From: Piliocolobus tephrosceles
Lineage: Eukaryota; Chordata; Mammalia; Primates; Cercopithecidae
Reading direction: 5' to 3'
Assembly (NCBI RefSeq): GCF_002776525.5
Contig: NC_045446.1
Span: 62,550,160 to 62,614,159, forward strand
DNA: 64,000 bases
The position numbers and the translations under genes were made by a program. This document shows, one piece after another, positions 54,905 through 64,000 of the stretch (position 1 is its first letter; the number at the start of each line of letters is the position of its first letter). The notes beneath the pieces are model-generated. The model saw nothing but the letters and a program-made list of their open reading frames with translations, had not been told where the DNA came from and did not search any database.

Positions 54905-55258
54905 TGGCTGATCAGTATTTTTCAATGCTCTCAAGATAATGAAAAAACAAAGACAGTCTGAGAAACTGTCACAGCCAATAGGAGCCTAAGAAGCTATGAC
55001 AACTAAATGTATTGTGATATTCTGGGTGGGATCCTGAAACAGAAAAAGCTCATCAGGTAAAAATTAGTGAAATCTGAATAAACTATAGACTTTAGTTCAC
55101 AATCATGTATCAATATATCGGTTCATTAATTGTGGCAAATGTATCATACTAACAAAGATATTCATAATAAGACAACTTTTGTGCAGACGATGTTTGGGAA
55201 CTCTTTGTACTATTTGCTCAATTTTTCTGTAAATCAAAAACTGTTATATTAAAAAAAA
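54905..55258 (+). mobile_element. L1-type 3' UTR end
   Basis: GGGTGGGATCCTGAAACAGA, GTATCAATATATCGGTTCAT, GGGAACTCTTTGTACTATTT and TTTTTCTGTAAATCAAAAAC, ending in poly(A). A similar terminus occurs near 61500-61600. Confidence 0.75.
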
Positions 55259-55267
55259 AAAGTATTT

Positions 55268-55568
55268 GGCTGGGCACAGGGTCTCACGCCTGTAATCCCA
55301 GCATTTTGGGAGGCTGAGGCAGGCAGATCACTTGAGGTCAGGAGCTCGAGACCAGCCTGGCCAACATGGTGAAACCCCATCTCTACTAAAAATACAAAAA
55401 ATTAGCCAGGCATGGTGGCACGTGCTTGTGATCCCAGCTACTTGGGAGGCTGAGACACGAGAATCACTTGAACCCAGGAGGTGTAGGTTGCAGTGAGCCG
55501 AGATTGAGCCACTGCACTCCAGCCTGGGCAACAGAGCAAGATTTTGTCAATAAATAAATAAATAATAA
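55268..55568 (+). mobile_element. AluS
   Basis: GGCTGGGCACAGGGTCTCACG to (AAAT)n tail. AAGTATT on both sides (55260-55266 and 55571-55577). Confidence 0.95.
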
Positions 55569-55823
55569 ACAAGTATTAATTTTTTAAAAATAACAAGTGA
55601 TCTCTTAGGTATTAAGAAAAATGATGGCCAATATAAAAGTATTCAAAGTAGAAAATGCTGAAATACTGCCGTTAGCTTATTAAGTTTAATGTTCACATAC
55701 CTTCCACTAAAGCAACTGTGGTCCTAGGTATTTTCTAGGATTCAGGTACTAGAATGTTATAGCAGCAAAATCCTGGAAATAAGCAAATTCCCATCAATAG
55801 GAGAATGGATGAATATGCCATTG

Positions 55824-56346
55824 TGGTGTTTAATGTTATGTATCCTCTTGACTGGGCCATGAGGACCCCAGATATTTGGTCAAACATTATTTTGAGTATT
55901 TCTATAAGGGTGTTTCTGAATGAGATTAGCATTCAAATCAGTAGACTGAGTAAAGCAGACTGCCTTCCCTAATGTGGGTGGGCCTCAAACACAAAGGCTG
56001 ATTCGCCCCCAAGTCAGAGATAATTCTTTCCTGCCTGGCTGCCTTTCAGCTGAGATATCAGGTTTTCCATGCATTTGGATTTAAAGTGAAACATCAGCCT
56101 TTCCTAGGTCTTGAGCCTGCCAGCTCAGACAGGAACCGTCGACGCTCCTGGTTCTCAGTCCACTGGACTCAGACTGAAACGAAACCATTGGCTCTCCTGG
56201 GTCCCCAGCTAGCCAACTAATTCTGCAAATCTTGGGACTTTCCCACCTCCATAATCACGAGCCAAATTCCTTATAATAAATCTATCTATTTATACATACA
56301 CATTCTATTGGTTCTGTTTCTCTGGAAACCCTGACTAATACAGTCA
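55824..56346 (+). mobile_element. MaLR-type (MLT1-like) solo LTR
   Basis: Starts TGGTGTTTAATGTTATG and ends CCCTGACTAATACAGTCA, i.e. TG to CA. It contains AATAAATC before a TATCTATT run and TTGGTTCTGTTTCTCTGGAA. An exact 5-bp duplication CATTG flanks it (55819-55823 and 56347-56351). Confidence 0.82.
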
Positions 56347-56351
56347 CATTG

Positions 56352-56887
56352 TATCAAATCAGATGGAGACATTTCAAAAAAGGAAAATTACAGGACCTCT
56401 CCATTCATGAATATGGATATAAAAAGTCCTTAAAATATTAGCAAATCTAAGCCAAGAGGGAGTAAAAAAGCAATCACACCATTGCTTAATTGAATTTAAC
56501 CCAGCTATGCAAAACTGGTTTAATATTAGAAAATCCACATATGTAAATCATCTTATAAACCGATTAAAAGAGAAAAAGCCATATTATAATGTCAATTGAT
56601 TCAGAAAAATCCTTTGATAAAATCCAACTCTCAATCTTTATAAGTACTTGTGGAAAATTAAGAAGAGAAGAGAAAATCTGCAACCTAATAAAAAACAGCT
56701 ATTAAAAAAGTAAAATAAAAATAAAAATAAAAAACACGTAGAGAAAACTGATCCTAAATGGGGAAACCTTGGAAGCATTCCTTTGAAGTCAGCATGTCTA
56801 CTAATGTCACTTTTATTCAATATGGTATTGGAGATTTATACTGGAGATTCTTGCCTGTACAATACAACAAAGAAAAAGGATATTAGA
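56352..56887 (+). mobile_element. L1 ORF2 fragment
   Basis: Reverse-transcriptase-region text of an old L1: TGATTCAGAAAAATCCTTTG, ATAAAATCCAACTCTCAATC, and TTTTATTCAATATGGTATTG. Frames broken. Confidence 0.8.
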
Positions 56888-57510
56888 AGCTGAGCATAGT
56901 AGCTCATGCCTGTAATCCCAGTACTTTGGGAGGTCAAGGCCAGAGAATCACTTGAGCCCATGAATTTGAGACCAGCCAGTAATATCTTTTTTTTTTTTTT
57001 TCCTTTTCTTTTCTTTTCTTTCTTTTCTTTTTTTGAGATGGAGTCTTACTTTGTCACCCAGGCTGGAGTGCAGTGGCACAATTTCGGCTCACTGCAACCT
57101 CCACCTCCCAGGTTCAAGGGATTCTCCCACCCCAGCCTCCAGAGTAGTGGGATTACAGGCTCCTGCCACCACACCCAGCTAATTTTTGTATTTTTAGTAG
57201 AGACAGGGTTTCACCATATTGGCCAGGTTGGTCTTGAACTCCTAACCTCAAGTGATCCGCCTGCCTCGGCCTCCCAAAGTGTTGGAATTACAAGCATGAG
57301 CCACCATGCCTGGCCAACATAGTGATATCTTATTTTTACAAAAAGTAAAAAAATTAGTGGGGCATGGTGGAACATACTCCTAGCTACTAGGGAGGCTGAG
57401 GTAGGAGGATCACTTGAGCCTGGGAGGGCAAGACTGCAGTGAGCTGTGATTGCGCTACTGCATGCCAGCCTGGGTGATAGGGCAAGACCCTGTCTCAAAA
57501 AGAAAAAAAA
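56888..57510 (+). mobile_element. Alu split by a second, opposite Alu
   Basis: The left part 56888-56988 and right part 57316-57510 form one Alu. An inverted Alu sits between AGTAATATCTT (56978-56988) and AGTGATATCTT (57321-57331). Confidence 0.92.
56989..57315 (-). mobile_element. AluS nested in an Alu, with CTTTT tail
   Basis: Pyrimidine tail TCCTTTTCTTTTC, GAGATGGAGTCTTACTTTG to CACCATGCCTGGCC. Confidence 0.95.
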
Positions 57511-57514
57511 TGAT

Positions 57515-57799
57515 TGATCGAGCATGGTGGCTCACACTTGTAATCCCAGCACTTTGGGAGGCTGAGGCAGGCTTATCACTTGAGGTCAGGAGTTCAAGAC
57601 CAGCCTGGCCAACATAGTAAAACCCTGTCTCTACTAAAAATACAATAATTAGCCAGGTGTGGTGGCGGGCATCTGTAGTCCCAGCTACTTGGGAGGCTGA
57701 GGCAGGAGAATCGCTTGAACCTGGGAGGCAGAGGTTGCAGTGAGCCGAGATTGCACCAGCCTGGGCGACGGAGCAAGACTCCATGTAAAAAAAAAAAAA
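57515..57799 (+). mobile_element. AluS
   Basis: GATCGAGCATGGTGGCTCAC to A13. A short deletion removes CACTGCACTC from the right monomer. Confidence 0.94.
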
Positions 57800-57978
57800 G
57801 GTATTAGGGACAAAGTATTGGAAACGAGACATAAAATGTCATTGTTGAAAAATAACAAATCCATACAAATGTACAGATAAATTATTAGAAATATTTATAG
57901 CTGATTATAGATTACCATCCTGTTGTATTTCTACGTAACAGCAGCAAACGACTAAGAATACAATTAAAACTAAAAATA
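57800..57978 (+). mobile_element. L1 ORF2 fragment
   Basis: Old L1 sequence between Alus (ATTATAGATTACCATCCTG, AACGACTAAGAATACAATT). Continues after 58320. Confidence 0.6.
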
Positions 57979-58260
57979 GGTCAGGTGCGGTGGCTCATGC
58001 CTGTAATCCCAGCACTTTGGGAGGCCAAGGCGGGGGGATCACGAGGTCAAGAGAACGAGACCATCCTGGCCAACATGGTGAAACCTCATCTCTACTAAAA
58101 ACACAAAAATTAGCTGGATGTGGTGGCTTGTGCCTGTAGTCCCAGCTACTTGGGAGGCTGAGGCAAGAGAATAGCTTGAACCCAGGAGGCAGAGGTCGCA
58201 GTGAGCCAAGATCACGCCACTGCACTCCAGCCTGGCAACAGAGTGAGACTCCATCTCAAA
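57979..58260 (+). mobile_element. AluY/S
   Basis: GGTCAGGTGCGGTGGCTCATG to CCATCTCAAA, followed by (TAA)n. Confidence 0.95.
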
Positions 58261-58286
58261 GTAATAATAATAACAACAATAATAAC

Positions 58287-58324
58287 GATAATATAGGTGT
58301 ATTAGGGAATACACCTATATTATC
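58287..58324. repeat. Perfect 17-bp inverted repeat, 4-nt loop
   Basis: GATAATATAGGTGTATT (58287-58303), loop AGGG, AATACACCTATATTATC (58308-58324). Complementary at all 17 positions. It sits at the Alu-tail/L1 junction. Confidence 0.95.
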
Positions 58325-58563
58325 AAGTCCCTAGGAATAAATCTACCAGGTCTTCAAGATCTCTACAGACAAAATTTTAAGGATGTCAATTCTCCCCAAA
58401 TTGATCAGTAAGTTCGATGTGATTCCAATAAATATCCCAACAGAGTTTTCATGGAACTTGGTAAGGTGTTTTAAAAATTCTGTGGAAGAGTAAAAGGCCA
58501 GGAATTGCCAGGGAATTTCTGTAGCTGAAAGAACGGAAGTGGTGCTTGGGAGGAGATAAAGGG
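58325..58563 (+). mobile_element. L1 ORF2 fragment
   Basis: CCTAGGAATAAATCTACCAG, GTCAATTCTCCCCAAATTGA and CCAATAAATATCCCAACAGA are typical L1 ORF2 text in plus orientation. Confidence 0.85.
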
Positions 58564-58576
58564 AGGAGAGAACCAA

Positions 58577-58752
58577 CTGGGGGCAGTGGCTCAATCCTGT
58601 AGTCTCAACTATTCGGGGGGCTGAGGCCAGAGAATCCCTTGAGCCCAGGGAATCAAGGCTGGAATGAGCTATAACTGCGTCACTGCATTCCAGCCTGGAC
58701 TGACAGAGCAAGACCCTGTCTCTAAAATAAAATTTAATTTAATTTTTAAAAG
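58577..58752 (+). mobile_element. Alu right monomer (FRAM-like)
   Basis: GGGGGCAGTGGCTCAATCC to CCCTGTCTCTAAAATAAA. AGGAGAGAACCAA (58564-58576) and AGAAGAGAACCAA (58753-58765) flank it. Confidence 0.88.
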
Positions 58753-58765
58753 AGAAGAGAACCAA

Positions 58766-59784
58766 AGGTCCACAAAGGGTCCATTCCCATATCCCCTGAG
58801 GGACTTCTTTTAGCTGACACATTTTTGGACTTCTGGATTGCAAACCAGGATAGCATCTCCCTTTGTAGTGTGGAAGTACTCAATACTAATTTCACTTTAT
58901 TAGAAAAATGAAGTTGGAAAAGGAGAGGAGAAGATAAAAGGAAATGTCTTCTACCCACAGTTCTGAGCATACAGCGAAACCTCAAATGAGCCAAAATCCC
59001 CTGCTTGTGGTTTCCATCTGCTGTATGGAGTTAAGGCTTGCTGGCTATGTATCTGTCAAAAAGTTTGCACAAGTGTGGGAGAGAGATAAAGGCAATGCTG
59101 TCAGTATTTATAAAAGAATCAACTCAGAACATCATAAAAAAAGAAAATAATTTAAATTTCAATCATAAGTCCAAACATCCCAGCAAAAAAACTATTTTTA
59201 TCTTCTCGTGTTTCTTTATAGTCTTAATTTCTATATATAAATATAGACACATAATTTTTTGCATAGTCATCACTTTAAAGACTACATAAAATTCATCCAC
59301 TGTTTCTCTGGCTTTGGACATTTCTGCTGTTTCTGATTTTTTTTCACTGTTATAAAGAATGCTCTATAAACATTTTGTGCAGTCACGTTCTCTATCATTT
59401 CAGAACCAGGATCAGAGACATTGAGAAGTATGCTAGGTTTCTAGTAATTACTTTTTCTCTTTTCCAAATATTCAGTAAGATGCTCTACCTATTTCTCAAC
59501 CTTTATAGATACCCTCTCCTATGGTTTACTTAATGTTATCTGCATAATAAATACAATACCAGTTTCTAGAATCAATCCTGATCATTGAGAAGGGTTATTT
59601 AGCTAGCTCCAGTCCAGTAGTCATTGATAGCACAAACATTGTCAATCATGAGATAAGGAAAATATCGAAGGTTGCCCCTCCCAGGCAAATCTCTGAATTA
59701 CTTAAGGTGGAGAATATTTTGTAAACTTTCATCTGTGATTATGTGCATTGAACTTATGACACACCCTTATTTTAAAGACTAAAT
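58766..59784. other. No gene recognised; possible old antisense repeat
   Basis: AT-rich. The stretch 59280-59440 loosely resembles old antisense L1. No coding evidence. Confidence 0.4.
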
Positions 59785-60070
59785 CTTGGAGAAATAAGCC
59801 AAAACCTGGTAAGGCAACTTCTTCTGATGGAATAGTGTTGAGAGAGCAAGACCAGAGATTAAGATTATTCTTCAATGGATGAGAGCAGTGGAAGTGATAT
59901 CATAGAGTGTGGTGCAGAGGATTCCCCCGAAACGTCTGAGCCCTTGTCACATGCTAGGCCTCATATGACTGAACTTACCTTTATTCCATTTGAAGAAGTC
60001 ACTCTTTGACCAGACCCTCCTCCTTTGGCTTTCTCCAGGATAAGGAAATTGAGGCCCAGGCAGCTAAGCC
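59785..60070 (+). repeat. Unclassified interspersed repeat, copy B
   Basis: Diverged partner of 27556-27850 in the same orientation, sharing GAGAAATAAGCCA, CTTCTGATGGAA, TGAGCCCTTGTCACA and TTCTCCAGGATA in order. Confidence 0.55.
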
Positions 60071-60218
60071 TGGACCAGGAATAACCACTACCATGTATTG
60101 ACCTTAGGGGAAAGATGCCTGCATTGGCTAGCTAGCTATTGGTTTGCACTGAAGTAAAGTGCAAATACATAAGCCCAGTAAATTTACCCAGAGCTCCCAA
60201 GTCATTTCCTATGGTCGC

Positions 60219-60354
60219 CTTCTTCTTCTTTTTTTTTTGAAACAGGGTCTTACGATGTTGCCCAGGCTGATCTTAAACTCCTGGGCTCAAGCGATCCCTC
60301 CGCCTCAGCCTCCTGAGTAGCTGGGACTATAGGCACACACCACCACGCCTGCTT
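60219..60354 (-). mobile_element. Alu monomer (FLAM/FRAM-like)
   Basis: Pyrimidine tail, GAAACAGGGTCTTACGATG to CACCACGCCTGC. One monomer only. Confidence 0.83.
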
Positions 60355-60639
60355 TATTCTTAAATATAAACAGACGACAAAGATTAGACATTTCTGGAAT
60401 CAACATAAGCGTCTATCAACAGATGAATGGATAAAGAAAATGTGGTGTATATATATAATGGAAAATTATTCATCCTTAAAAAAGAATGCAATTTTGTCAC
60501 TTGCAGCAACATGGATGGAACTGGAGATCATTATGTTAAGTGAAATAAGCCAGGCACAAAAAGACAAATATCTCATGTTCTCACTCATATTTGGGAGTTC
60601 AAAAAGAGGGTCTCATGGAGGTAGAGAGTAGAATGGTGG

Positions 60640-60915
60640 GGCCGGGCACGGTGACTCACACCTGTAATCCCAGCCCTCTGGGTGGCCGAGGTGGGTGGAT
60701 CACGAGGTCATGAGATCAAGACCATCCCGACCAACCTGGTGAAACTCTGTCTCTACCAAAAATACAAAAATTAACTGGGTGTGGTAGCGTGTGCCTGTAG
60801 TCTCAGCTACTCAGGAGGCTGAGGCAGGGGAATTGCCTGAACCTGGGAGGCAGAGGTTGCAGTGAGCCAAAATCCCGCCACTGCACTCCAACCTGGCAGC
60901 AAAGCAAGACTCCGT
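60640..60915 (+). mobile_element. AluY/S
   Basis: GGCCGGGCACGGTGACTCACA to AAGCAAGACTCCGTGG, followed directly by the purine tract instead of poly(A). Confidence 0.95.
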
Positions 60916-61090
60916 GGAAGGAAGGAAGGAAGCAAGGAAGGAAGAGAAGGAGGGAGGGAGGAAGGAAAGAGAAAGAAAAAGAGAGAAAGAAAGAGAAAGG
61001 AAAGAGAAAGAAAGAAAGAGAGAGAGAAAGAAAGAAAGAAAAGAAAAGAAAAGAGAAAAGAAGAAAAGAAAAGAAAAGAAGGAAGGAAGG
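60916..61090 (+). repeat. Purine microsatellite (GGAA/GAAA)n
   Basis: About 175 bases of A and G with a few C, in place of the Alu tail. GAATGGTGG before the Alu and GAAGGTGG at the end fit an eroded target duplication. Confidence 0.93.
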
Positions 61091-61429
61091 TGGTTACCAG
61101 AGGCTGGGAAGGGAAGGGGGAAGGGCAGATGAAGAGAAGTTGGTTACAGGGTACAAAAATACAGTTAAAATAAAGAAATAAGTTCTAGTATTTGATAGCA
61201 TAGTAGGGAAGTTATAGTTAACAGTAATGTATTATGTATTTCAAAACAGCTAGAAGAGAAGTATTGTAATGTTTATAACACAAGGCTAAATATTTGAGGT
61301 GATGGATATGCTAATTATCCTGATTTGATCATTACACATTGTACACATCTATCAAAATATCACATGCAACCCCCAAATATGCACAACTATTATACATAAA
61401 TTTAAAAAAAAATTTTTAAGAGAATGACC

Positions 61430-61610
61430 AAGTTCATGTAAGAATAATAGGTTATATAAAACAAAGGAAGTGGTGGGGGATGGTATTAATGGAGGAGGTA
61501 ATGCATGTGTGGGATATGGGATACATGGGCTATCTGTGCACCTTCCTCTCAATTTTTCTGTGAACCTAAAACTTCTCTAAAAAATAATCTTTAAAATGTT
61601 GAGGGACAGG
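61430..61610 (+). mobile_element. L1-type 3' UTR fragment
   Basis: CTCAATTTTTCTGTGAACCT and AAACTTCTCTAAAAAATAAT are L1 3' terminus text; similar to 55200-55258. Confidence 0.65.
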
Positions 61611-61820
61611 GAGCAGCAGAAAGGAACAATCAGAAGCCAAGATGAGTTATTGGATATTAAAAATATTTGCCAAGTTTTTTATGAGTTTAATAGAAGAGCA
61701 GAAAATAAATGCGTATGAGTCTCCTTGGAGGTAGAACAAAGACAAGGAAACAGAAAATGTGAGAGAAGGAAAATAGAAATAAAGGATCAATCCAGAAGGT
61801 ACAACCTCTAATAAAAAGAA

Positions 61821-62133
61821 CTTTTTTTTTTTTTTTCTCTCTCTCTCTTTTGAGACGGAGTCTTGCTCTGTCACCCAGGCTGGAGTGCAATGGTGCGATC
61901 TGGGTTCACTGCAACTTCCGCCTCCCAGGTTCAAGTGATTCTCCTGCCTCAGCCTCTCAAGTAGCTGGGATTACAGGTGCCCGCCACCATGCCAAGCTAA
62001 TTTTTGTATTTTTAGTAGAGACGGGGTTTCACCAGGTTGGCCAGGCTGGTCCTGAACTCCCGACCTCAGGTGATCCACCCGCCTTGGCCTCCCAAAGTGC
62101 TGGGATTACAGGCGTGAGCCACCATGTCCGGCC
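61821..62133 (-). mobile_element. AluS with T/(CT)n tail
   Basis: GAGACGGAGTCTTGCTCTG to CACCATGTCCGGCC. AAAAGAACTT flanks it (61814-61823 and 62134-62143). Confidence 0.96.
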
Positions 62134-62143
62134 AAAAGAACTT

Positions 62144-62395
62144 AAAAGAGAAAACTAAAGACAATAAATCATCAAAGGATAAAGACAAGAAGTTTTCCTA
62201 GATGTTAAAAACCAAGTCTCCAGATTAAAAAGGTCCACCAATTTCCCAGGACAAAGATAAAGGACCCATATCTGGATATATCATTGTGAAATTTCAGAAA
62301 CCCAAGGATAAAGACAATAGTTTGAAAGCTTCCCGTGGGGAACAAGAGTGGGGAAAACAGATGACTTTCAAAGTCATGGGCTGGACTAGTCCATC
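62144..62395 (+). mobile_element. Old L1/HAL1-type fragment
   Basis: GGATATATCATTGTGAAATTTC with TTCAGAAACCCAAGGATAAA parallels 30180-30240. Disrupted, non-coding. Confidence 0.55.
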
Positions 62396-62798
62396 ACAGG
62401 GTCTTTGCAGCTGTCGTCTCTGCAAAGATTTGGTATAAGAGGATTAAGGAAACAGCTATAGTTCCTGCTGCTGCAGCTGGTCTCAAAGCCATAATTGATA
62501 TTTATCATCTCCCTGTAATACCCAACAATACTGTGTTATAATTATTGCTTTATACAATCATGTCTTTTAGAGAAGCTAAAAGGAGGAGGAAATATATAGG
62601 ATTTTATATTAAGCTACATGTTTACCATTTCCAGTACTCTTCATTTTTCTCTCTTTGAATTTGAGTTACCATCTAGAGTCATCTGCTTGCTCAAATGTAG
62701 CTTCATTCCCTCCCTCTTGCTTTGTGCTATTATTGTTACATATATTACATTTTAATGTGTTATAAGTCTAATAATACAACTTGATATTTATTGCTTTA
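62396..62798. other. No gene recognised
   Basis: AT-rich, unassigned. Confidence 0.5.
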
Positions 62799-62810
62799 TG
62801 CAGTTGTCTT

Positions 62811-63118
62811 TTTTTTTTTTTTTCTTTTTTGAGATAGAGTCTCACTCTGTTGCCCAGGCTGGAGTTGGAGTGCAGTGGCACCATCTTGGCTTACTGCAAC
62901 CTCTGCCTCCCAGATTCCAGTGATTCTCATGCCTCAGCCTCCTGTGTAGCTGGGATTACAGGCATGCGTCAGCATGCCTGGCTAATTTTGTGTATCTTTA
63001 GTAAAGACCAGGTTTTACTATATTGGCCAGGCTGGTCTCAAACTCTTGGCCTCAAGTGATCTGCCCACTCCAGCCTCCCAAAGTGTTGGGATTAAAGGTG
63101 TGAGTCACTGCACCTGGC
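62811..63118 (-). mobile_element. AluJ/S
   Basis: Poly(T), GAGATAGAGTCTCACTCTG to CACTGCACCTGGC. TGCAGTTGTCTT (62799-62810) and TGCAATTGTCTT (63119-63130) flank it. Confidence 0.95.
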
Positions 63119-63234
63119 TGCAATTGTCTTTCAAATCATTAAGGGAAGAAAAGAGAAAAATATGTTTGTAATACCTTTGGTAATTACCTATACAATAAAC
63201 GTTATTGGTGCTCTTTGTTTCTTTTCCTTTTGCT

Positions 63235-64000
63235 TTTGGTTCACAGCAAAATTGACTGGAAGGTACTGAGATTTCCCATATACCCCTCACTCTCCATGTA
63301 TAGCCTCCCCCATTATCAACATCCTCCACCACAGTTTTACATTTGTTTTAACTGATGAACCTATATTGACACATCTTTATCATCTACAGTCCATAGTTTA
63401 CATTCCAGTTCACTCTTTTTTTTTTTTTTCATTTTTTATTTTTTTTGAGACGGAGTCTCACTCTGTCGCCCAGGCTGGAGTGCAGTGGTGCAATCTCGGC
63501 TCACTGGAAGCTCCACCTCCTGAGGTCACACCATTCTCCTGCCTCAGCCTCCCTAGTAGCTGGGACTACAGGCACCCACCACCACACCCGGCTAATTTTT
63601 GTATTTTTAGTACTGATAGGGTTTCATCGTGTTAGTCAGGATGGTCTCGATCTCCTGACCTCGTGATCCGCCTGCTTCAGCCTCCCAAAGTGCTGGGATT
63701 ATAGGCGTGAGCCACTGCACTCGGCCTCCAGTTCACTCTTGATGTACATTCTATGAGTTTGGACAAATGTATAATGACATGTATCCACCATAAGTACCGT
63801 ATAGATAGTTTCGCTGTCCTAAAGATCTCTGTGCTTCACCTGCTCATCTCTGCCTCCCTCTCACCCTTGGCACATACTGATCATTTTACTGTCTCCATAG
63901 TTTTGCCTTTTCCCAAATGTCATATAATTGAAATCCTACAGTATGTAGCCTTTTCAAATTGGCTTCTTTCACTTAGTAATATGCACTTAAGTTTCCTCCA
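63235..64000 (-). mobile_element. Old L1 in antisense orientation, runs past window end
   Basis: GGACAAATGTATAATGACAT, CTCCATAGTTTTGCCTTTTC, AAATGTCATATAATTGAAAT and TTGGCTTCTTTCACTTAGT are familiar reverse-strand text of an old L1. The Alu at 63418-63726 interrupts it. Continues beyond 64000. Confidence 0.75.
63418..63726 (-). mobile_element. AluY/S in antisense L1
   Basis: T-rich tail, GAGACGGAGTCTCACTCTG to CACTGCACTCGGCC. An exact 14-bp target duplication TCCAGTTCACTCTT (63404-63417 and 63727-63740). Confidence 0.97.

Larger units (their letters stand above)
60360..61420 (+). mobile_element. L1 3' UTR, split by Alu and purine tract
   Basis: GATGAATGGATAAAGAAAATG, AGCAACATGGATGGAACTGG, CTCATGTTCTCACTCATATT; after the Alu TGGTTACCAGAGGCTGGGAA, AGTAATGTATTATGTATTTC and ACATTGTACACATCTATC. 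This is the well-known 3' sequence of younger primate L1 families. Confidence 0.92.

Overview
This window is primate genomic DNA and almost entirely repeat-derived. About fifty Alu or Alu-monomer copies lie on both strands, together with L1, MIR/L2-like, MaLR, ERVL and ERV9/LTR12 sequence. Three Alu copies (18300-18579 minus, 30816-31130 plus, 43839-44157 plus) carry variants I associate with Old World monkey AluY subfamilies: CTCAAGCC at the 5' end, CCGAGACGGG, GGGCGAGGTGG or GGGCGAGATGA, and GTAAACCCGGG. LTR12 copies fit a catarrhine genome. I therefore infer an Old World monkey (macaque or baboon type) rather than human, from remembered consensus sequences and not from a search.

I see no intact, functional host protein-coding gene and no convincing RNA gene. 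The one clearly recognisable cellular gene is a retrocopy of CERS2 (ceramide synthase 2) on the minus strand, 43692-46247. It has 5' and 3' UTRs, no introns, a 14-bp target-site duplication and one 4-bp (AGCT) coding duplication that shifts the frame at codon 58. It landed in the central linker of an older Alu and was later hit in its 3' UTR by a young AluY, giving a readable three-step history.

Layout. 1-840: three Alus. 866-3964: two independent, same-orientation ERV9 solo LTRs (LTR12), each with its own 4-bp duplication. 4285-7395: old L1 sequence interrupted by an unidentified LTR-like segment. 7400-14700: ancient MIR/L2-like pieces, a THE1-type LTR (TSD CCAAC), a hAT-like DNA transposon, an MLT1-like LTR and a 130-bp inverted duplication. 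14705-21960: broken ERVL pol fragments in both orientations, Alus and a purine microsatellite of about 700 bp. 22000-37250: mostly Alus in unclassified sequence, with a third, internally deleted LTR12 inside an Alu at 28129-28500. 36639-39235: another broken ERVL pol, with an Alu that contains a 64-bp copy of sequence from 1.9 kb upstream. 39300-46400: Alus and the CERS2 retrocopy. 46400-64000: L1 pieces, MIRs, an MLT1-like LTR (TSD CATTG) and many Alus with target-site duplications.

Three assembly gaps (100, 100 and 10 N) all lie in Alu tails or the GGAA-type tract. I found no undescribed multi-gene system. The most unusual items are local rearrangements (inverted duplication, templated insertion, perfect 17-bp hairpin) and the CERS2 retrocopy. 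Repeat family names are from recognition of consensus sequence and need RepeatMasker confirmation.
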